Of a DNA stretch of 64,000 bases, positions 50,601 to 59,600 are shown in pieces. The DNA comes from Candidula unifasciata (taxonomy: Eukaryota; Mollusca; Gastropoda; Stylommatophora; Geomitridae), in the NCBI GenBank assembly GCA_905116865.2, contig CAJHNH020002682.1, forward strand, positions 16,001 through 80,000, in the 5' to 3' direction. Under the pieces are notes generated by a model. The model did no database searches and was not told the origin of the DNA. It saw nothing but the letters and a program-made list of their open reading frames with translations. Position numbers and translations under genes: made by a program. Numbering within the stretch: the first letter of the stretch is position 1; every line of letters begins with the position of its first letter.

Positions 50601-53600
50601 TCTGATATTGTCCAAAATCCTTTCACAGTTTTTGAGTTCTTTTGATCCAAAATAATACCAACTCCCTTACTATATTCCTTTCCACCCGAGTAAATAATTC
50701 TGTACTGATCTGAAAACTTTTCACCTGCTCCTGGCCATCGCATTTCACTAATTCCTAATATGTTGATGTTCATTCTTTTCATTTCCATCTTGATGTTATC
50801 CAACTTTCCGTTTTGTACGAGTGTTCTGACATTCCATGTACCAATGTTCATGATGTTTCTACCATTTACTTTTTCTACAGTAGCTGGATGACGGTCGGGT
50901 ATCACCAGTAGAACATGATGCTCCCTACCGGACGAGGTGATTCCACTGGAATCCCCATTCACGTTGTTATCTGAATATGTATTATTTTGAGGCTGATTTT
51001 CTGGGGATAGTACAGAGGTGCCTCCCCTTGCCTTCCGCCGGTTTGTATATATGGTTTGACTTCAATAGCCTTTGTCTAAAGAGACTTACCCTGCAAGGCA
51101 GCAGGGGGGAGAGGTTATGACACCTCTTACCCGCCGATGGCCATGTCGTAGAGAAGTGCCAATTAGTCTATCAAAATACGAGTTTAGCATCAAATTCCTT
51201 ATGTGCTACTGGCATAAAAACGGTTCTTAAATTTTCCCTATTTTTTTTAAATTAAATTCTGATGATACCGATTTTACAAACAAGGAACTCAAGATTATTA
51301 TTATACTTTTCCCTGATCCTGAGTAATATATTGGATACCTTACCTTTTCAGATAAGGGTTAGTAAATATGAAATTATCATTATCATTAATATTATTATCA
51401 CTACCATTATGTCCCATAAAAACAGATGGTGTGGCAGGTCATGTCACCACAGATTTTGGTCTTTTGTCTTTTGGATCAATAGTATTGATGACAATGCTCA
51501 TATTATGTGGTGTGGCTTCAGTAAAAGAGCTGCTGGCCAAGCAGTTAGGAACACTGGGATCTCATGCGGGAGACCAGGGTAAAATCCTAGATTTTCATTG
51601 GGTTTTCCTTTTGTGTGACGAGGGCAAATAAACATTTCTTATCTGCACAGTCCATGGCAACAGCACCAGCCATACGGCTCTAAATCCTCAGACTCAAAGA
51701 CCCCTATGATTACACCGCAAAAGTGGTAACTACAGAGAGTAATGGCAGTTTTCTTGATCACCACCTTTATTAGCTTTAGGCCTTACCTCTTTACAAAAAT
51801 TAAGATCAAAATTGTTATTTCCTGTACGATTAACTTCATTTCGTATCCAAGTCATCTTTTTAGCCGTCATTATCTGTTTTTCAATAATTTAGTCTTCTTA
51901 ATCATTTTTATAATTTTTTTGTATGACCATCTTTGTTATTTTATTATAATTTTAATCTTCACCAGGTCTATCATCACTATATCAAAAAAACATTCTTTAA
52001 AAACAACCATTTTACACAGGTCGTAAAAAAAATTTTTTTTTTAAATATTTTTTTGCAAATTGTTACAATCAATATTTTTTTTTTCCGAAAGATATAAAGA
52101 TATATAAAAGGGGTAACCAATAAAGTGAAGCATTAAATAGAATACATTTTAAAAAAGCTACTGGGGTTATAAGGACACCCCCCCCCCCTCCCCCGGCCAC
52201 ACTGCTATTTCTAGTTACTATATCATATCCTGGCCTATTAAACACAGCACATTACATTACTCTTTTTAAGAACAGGTCACTTCAGAAGTGGTTATACATC
52301 ATCATTTACAGGGCTACCACTGCCCTATGTGTAAAGCAAGGGAGATGATAAGACAAAACTCACCATATCGATCAGTTAGCTCTGTATTAGCTCCTCTTGT
52401 TAACAAAAGCTCACAAATATTTCTGTGACCCTCCTTTGCTGCTAACATCAGTGGTGTGCTGTTTAAAGAATTATAAATAATAGAGTTTATTCAACAACAG
52501 CACAAAATTATGTATTTTCTTGTTATAAATAGTCAGTCGACCAATATTACCATGTCCCTAATCTTTATCACATGCCTATACAGCTTCAAAATAAATAAAA
52601 AATATTGAACATTTTATAATATCAACTTCCAAGTATTTGAATGAGACGACCATGTATACTGATTGAGATATCATTTCACAAAGAAGCCAGTGAGATTTCA
52701 AATTTGTCAACTACAATTTAAAGACTGAAAGAAAATCTCAGATGAATCAAGTCAAGATTGATTTTAAAAAAACATTCATTCATTCATTTAAATGAACAAC
52801 ATGTCAACCTGGAAAACTCTGGTTACTAAAAATCTCAGCAATTATTCCTTTATTTGTGCACAAATATTTTTTGACATGTTCACTTACAATTAAAAACAAA
52901 ACATTTAATATATGGGAGGGGGGGGGGGCTGGTATCTCCATAAAAATCTATATTTTGGTTTCTTCTTTTTTTTATTCCAACAGTTTATGCTGTCATCACT
53001 TTTTGGTCACATTGTCAGAAGAAACTGGAAAATGTAAAGATAAATGATCTGTACAAAGAGAAATAGAGGAAGACAAGGTAAGAAGATTGTTGACAGCCTT
53101 TTGTTATTGTATGCAAAGGTGTCAACACAAGAAATGATACATGCTGTTGAACATAGCAAGTTGTGGTGATTCACTATCACCTATGCCGGACGGCAATGCA
53201 CCTGATGATGATGAGTCCATGCTGTGTGCCATTAGTCATCATGCCTGCATCCAGACTTTTGTCTTGTACAGAAGAAAAAGTACAGGAATCTTTTGACACC
53301 ATTGATGCACAAGGATGTAGGGCTTGATTCTTATTTTTACAGGCCAGTCCACACTTGGCAAGGGAAGTAGTCAACATTAAGATGTCTACCTTATTTCCCA
53401 GGAAGACTGAGCGGACTAAGGTGGTGTATTTAGGTCATAGACCACTCTTTCTGAGTGAGTTCAAATCCCACTTTTGACAATTATTTCAGGCTCTAAAGAT
53501 GGTGGGTTCATTTCACAGGTGAGTTATTCAGTTCAGAAGTGTAATTTTTATTTAGCCCTATTGGAATCGCCATCAGAGCTAAAGAGCTTGTACTTTATGC

Positions 53601-56600
53601 AACTCTCTCGACGGATGGCTAGCTGTTCTGTGGAGAGAAACCAAGCAGTATAGGATAAAACCTAGTGCGATAAGGTTAATCCGCTTGACTCAACTTTTCC
53701 CAGTATCCAATTTAGGATATGCCATCTCTGGAGCCCTCAGTAAATTATAAAATATTTACCTTGATGTGGATCTAAACCCAATGATTTTGGATCAGCAGGT
53801 GAGAATCTAGCTTCTGCACCATTACCACACCTTCCCTCTCATGTACAGTCCGTTGTTTTTTTATACAGATGTTCCTCCATTTCAATGATCCCAAATATTT
53901 ATATAATCAATTTATCTCCTTTTTCCCCCCATGACGACCTTGTTCAACCTGTGCTTGTGGGTTATTATAGGGTGTGTTTCTTCCTTTTTATTTTTTAACC
54001 CACTTGAAAGTTGTGGTTGGTTTGGCTCATCTTCCAACAGGTGTTTTCTTCCAATTTTGTTATCACTGTAGGGCTAGGCTCTCCTGTGTCTGCTTCTCCT
54101 TCATTTCCTGCACGGAGGTGTAGTTCTGCTGCTTTCTTTGGTGTTACCCTGATAAGGGCTTAATTCTGAAAAGGACTTTACCAGCCTCTTCTGTAGCATC
54201 TTGACCTCTTGCTTGTTTCCCTCTAGCTGTGGCTGGCAGGGGGTATCTTAGATTTGACTATGCTGCTTTTATTGTGGCTGTCGTAGCAGGCAGTGTCAGT
54301 CCTTGGTCTGGTTGGGTTTCTTTCATCATCGCTGTCATCTACCTCTATTTCTGAGTCACTGGCTTGATCTGAGGTATTGTGCTTTTCTTTTTGGTCATTT
54401 TTATTGAGTGCTTTTTGGAATTTATCCCAATTCTTTTTTTATCTAGGGTTTGTTAATTGCCTTCAATTTTCCCTATCCTGACGTTCCACTCTATTCAATT
54501 TCTTTCACTTTTGTCTGTCTCTCTGTATTGAAGCCTGCAGCTCTTTTAGTTCTTGAATCTTCTGGTCTATGCCGTCGGTGGAGGTGGCATTTTCCACTGC
54601 TTTCACCATCTCTGTAGCCTGCGACTTGTGCTGATGCTTCAGTTTTTGAGTATCGGTGCCTTTTTCTGCTTTCTTCACTGTCTCCATGTTCAGGGATATA
54701 ATAATTAATTGTCTCTCTTAATCCATCCTATCTTTCTACCCCTCTGAATTACCTACCCATTGTAACAAAGTATTCCAGTTTTCTTTCTCGTGGCATTCAC
54801 GGCATTAAAATATGTCACTGATACAATGCACAAATGATACACTGACTTTCTCTAACGAACACACCCACTAAATACGCCAAACACTAATTTTTTTTTAAAC
54901 TTTTGTCATGTCAGTTGAAACTAAGCAAAATTGATACATACATTTTCTCTAAGGTACAGCTTTCCAATTGGTGTTACACAACATATAAGGCTGCAGTGTG
55001 AAGGTGTGTCACATGAACATAAAACACTAACAAGAATAACAGGCAAACTAAATAATTGTGTTGTGAAATTATGTTGTGTCACCAACGTGAAAAGTTATCT
55101 ATCATTTTTAAGTATATCAAATGACATAAAGCATAAATCCTAAATTAACATCTGAAAAACACTCAGTAGTACACAACATAACTCACACATTATCTTTGTC
55201 TTGACAGTTTATATCAGCACCCTTGTCTAGCAGCCATCTTGAAGTGTCAAACAGTCCCTGATGGGTAGCAAAAAACAGAGGCGTTTTGCCACTCTGAAAC
55301 AGAATATAACAATAAAACGTGTTAGAATATTTTGCTTTCATCTTTACTAAAGAACATATTCAGATTAATCAATTTAAAAGTCATAAAAGTGAAGTTCCAG
55401 ACATCATCTGGTAAAACTACAGTGGTATCTCAGTACCTGTCCTTAATCTGTTCAAGATCCTTGGATGTATTCCAAACTTAAAGTATACAAAACTAATTTT
55501 CCCATAGTAATGAAAAGGAGAATGATTAATCCATCCCCATGAGAGAAAGAAAATCCTATTGTTATTTGCATAATAAACAGTAAAGGGGTCGCATAAAATA
55601 ATTTCTTCTCCTTCTTCACGTTCACCAGCTGTAAACTCTGGCGGAAAGTTCTGGTTGTTCATCCACTTCTGAACTGCAGTCCTGTTCCAGAACCTGAGTG
55701 TTGCATGTGCATCCGTTTAACAGATCTGACTCATTTTATGCACACTGCTGGTTCCTTGCCTCTCAGGTAGATGCACTCCGACTTTGAAGGAAGCTCCCAA
55801 TTAGAGTCGACTCTTACGACATACTTTTGGGTAGGCAGTGGGTCTATTCTTGTTTTCCCTATAACAGGGCCCTGGAACCCACATGGGGAAAAATAATTTT
55901 AAAACTGCTTAATACTAAAAAACATAAAAACAAAAACAATTAGATGAAATGAATCACAATTGTTAACATCACGAGCTTGCTGAGAAGAGTCAAGTGCCTG
56001 CTCAGATGGAGATTAGAAGGGAGGAGAAGGAAGTATTATTGCTCAGAAGAAGAGTCTGTTTCCAAAAAACTTCAGGAATCTAAGAAAATATATTCAGAAT
56101 TAAATGACAACACAAATTATAAAACTGTACTGGTCTCAGAGGAAACCCAACCCACTGTCGATTAAATCAAAAAAAATGTTATATAAAAACCTATCAATAG
56201 GACAGCAATGTAGTCAAAAAAACTATAAAATGTTATATGCAAAGTATCAATAGCCTTTAAACATGTTTCAAATTAAATACTTTTCTCTATGAAGAAGTTA
56301 ATGAAGATATTTGCATTTATGTTTATACTTTACACCCAAAGAAGATTGTTTATAAGTACAATACCTGGTCAACAACATTAGGGTCTGCATTCTTCAGCAA
56401 AAGCAGTTTCACACAATCCTGGTTCTGCCCAAAACATGCATGATGAAGTGCGGTCATGCTATTACAATCTCTCTGATCAACATTAGCCTCTTTCTGGAAC
56501 CAATCATAGTTTTAAATCATGTTTCACAAAACTTAACTACAAGAACATACTCTGATGAATAAAGAAGAAGAAGAAGATATTTTTTTAAAAAAACCTGTGA

Positions 56601-59600
56601 AACTAATATAACAGGAATGAAATAGTTATGCAAGAAAGCAAGAAACAAAAAGACCCTTTTTCACATCATGAGACGTATTTGGTATATAGTGCTTATTCCA
56701 TATGTTCAGACTCTTGCATTGAACTGCTGAACTGGACACAATAGACTCCATAGACATGCAGGAAATTGAAGATCTAACCCTCAAATTTTTGCCACCTCAG
56801 AATACTGAAAAATGTGCTGCAGACATACTCTCCTAGCACATCGGCCCTACCCATTCATGCTTCATCCTTTGATGCAGCAGCCATTTTACTGTTCCAGCAG
56901 AAAGGAGAATGCTCTCTACATGTACAAGAGAGATAACATGTCTGTCCAGTTAGTATTTGAGTGGAAAGTGAGGAGTTGGGTCAATCACTGGCATCACAGA
57001 ACTTGGGACATTCTTATAAGCACTCAATCCCCATCTTCAGCAGCCAGTGAAAGACTTCCATTTCCAGTGGTACCAGTAGCAGTTTCATTATATGACCATC
57101 TTGTCTTTCCTCTGAGTACAGAGTTTAGCCAGATCCCCTGGTCACTGCCTGCCATAATATTCTCTTTAATCTATCTTCTTTTACCTCACCAGGACACCAC
57201 ACAAGCGATAAACATCTGATGACACAAAGTGCCACCATGTGGCTGAGGATCACCCATGGAGAGGTCCCAGAAACCACGTTCAGCCATTATACCATATTTA
57301 TGGCTGGGCTATATTGTGGCACCTGGCAAGAGCCAGAGTAGGGCTTCAAGTAACGAATAATTTCATCCCAAAAAGGGATGACAAGGTGTTCTCTTTAAAC
57401 TGTAATGATCTATTTATACTCCCACACTGTTCAATGGCTTCAAAGGGCCTTGACCTCTCTAAGCGGTAAAGATCATTGGAGAACATGTATCACAATGCTG
57501 CCTTCACAATGGCTTAAAAAGTGGCTTTCTAATCTGAAAAACTCGTCAGGGAGAATGAAAAGAAGAAATAAATCAGTATTTAATGAGTAATGTGGTCTAT
57601 GTTATGCAGGTGGTTTGGTTCTTTTCAGTTAATTTGTTGACAAACATTTTAGGATGAGTCAATATAAAAGTACAGGTAAATTTAAATAAAGCCCCTTCTT
57701 TAAATAAATATAAACAAATGACCACAAGACAGCGTGCTAACCACACTGCCCCATCTCGGCTCCCTAGGGGTAAAATACCTCTACAGAAAACTGAACACAG
57801 CAAGAATCAAGTATTAAAGTATCTTTCTCACACCAATGGCAAATAAGGCATATGGTGCTAGGTCCTTTTTTGTATTAGGTAAATATTTCTTGTTTTCATG
57901 TTGACCTTGGTTGTTTTAAGACTCTGTTGTCTAGTTTGTTGTGTTTTCCAGTCACAGTTTATGTTGTCATATTTAGTGCTCTGTTGATGAAGACTTTGGT
58001 TGAAATGTTTGGGTGTATTTGTATGCCTACTTTCCATTATTTTCTAGTCCCATTTTATGTTGTATTTAGCACCTTTTTTTTTTTTTTTGGAAAGACCAAC
58101 TGCACTGAGTGGATGATATAATCTAAGATTAACTGTGTTTGTTTAAATAGTGATATTATATGTGGAACTATGTACATGCTTGAGATTTGATAGTTTTGGT
58201 TTGTTTCTTTTTTTAAATGCTTCTTTGTCAATCTCCCCAGAATTTTTGTTAAGTATGGGAATATTTGTTAGCTACTGAAGATTTGAAGTAGCTGATACTG
58301 AGTATATAAAATCTGCTCTCAGGGATTTGAGAACCATACTGGGTGGAAATTATACTGCTGCCCATGGTGGGATTAGGAGAAACAAAAACTGCAATTTATA
58401 AAATGAAGAACTTATGCAATAAATCCATGTCACTGCAAGCTAAAAAGAAAAAAAAAAGTTTTTACATCTCATACAAAAAGTTTTTAAATGTGACTGAATT
58501 CTAGGCACTTAGTCAACAAGCAAAAAGTCCATTGATACCTTGGGAATAAAGTTCTTATAGGAATTTTTTTTTTATGTAGCCAGAAAGCGTAATCAAACTG
58601 CTTAGACAGATGGTACGACAAAGACAAATCAAAAACATCTGAAAGAGAGAAAGCAGGAGACAAAAAAAAAAAAACAAGATTCTTGACAGCTTTTTTGTCA
58701 TGACACTGAAAAATACTTTATAGGAAGCAAACAGAAGAGCCTGTTCCAGAGATCTTTTCCTGCCTGGACTCGAGGCATTCCAGGAGTAGAGAAAAGAAGA
58801 AGAAGATGGAAAGATGTCAGCAGACAATTTGAAACATGCTGTTGGAGATTGTAAGATGCACAGGACCATCAAGGCACTCGCTGACGAGAATTATCCAACT
58901 TTAAAATGTGGGTAGTCAGGTAAATGTCAAGATCTGTTAAATTAAATATGTGTTTATAGATTATGGAACAATAATATCAATAATAGTATGTGGCTGACCT
59001 TTAATAATTTGTTCACTGTATTTGTGTGACCTTTAGCTGCTGCTCGCTGAAGTGCTGTTACACCTGTGGAAGCAAGGAACCTAGGTAAGACAGCATCAGT
59101 TAAATTAGTAACAAAGAAAACTATAGCACCTGGAGCTTGAGAAAAGATGGTGTCATCAGGAGAGACAGAATGATACTCAAAAAAAATTATATGAGATATA
59201 TACAGGGCATTTTCCTAGGAAAGACCTAGATACCGAATGTGACTGACTGGATAAACCTTAGTCATGCAACCAGGAAGTCCATCCCATCTGACCACCAAAG
59301 GTGGTGAGAGCTGATCAGTCAACAGCAACTGGTGACCCAATGACACGCAGTGTTATGGGATGATGATGATAATGACTCACTGCAAAATGTCTAAAACAAA
59401 ATGCCAGAACCCATTATCAAGCGTCCTTAGATTGGCTCTGAAAAAACATTGACGCTTAAAAAGTGCCAGTACTGCACACTAGAAAACAGTCCTGGATATA
59501 TTTTAATTATCTGACCAGAACCTTGGGTATGCAACAACAATTACAAGACAAAAGTAGATATACAGATTTCAATGTTATCGATTTGCTGACCTTGAATTGT

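Larger units (their letters stand above)
48035..51153 (-). mobile_element. Near-complete APE-type (RTE-like) LINE, 3119 bp, disabled
   Basis: Flanked by an 11-bp target duplication AAGTGCCAATT (48024-48034 and 51154-51164). Reading leftward: endonuclease (NIGTWNVRTL, LGISEMRWPG with Glu, VQIYAPT, NQIDYI with Asp, SDHVPV with His), linker, reverse transcriptase (GVQQGCVLSPDLF, LHYADDTVLIA active site, HKFKYLGT), C-terminus (YGCESWTIGRQAKQFF), and a (GAT)n 3' tail. Broken by a stop near 50440, a 23-bp duplication, and frameshifts near 49290 and 48550. Confidence 0.92.
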
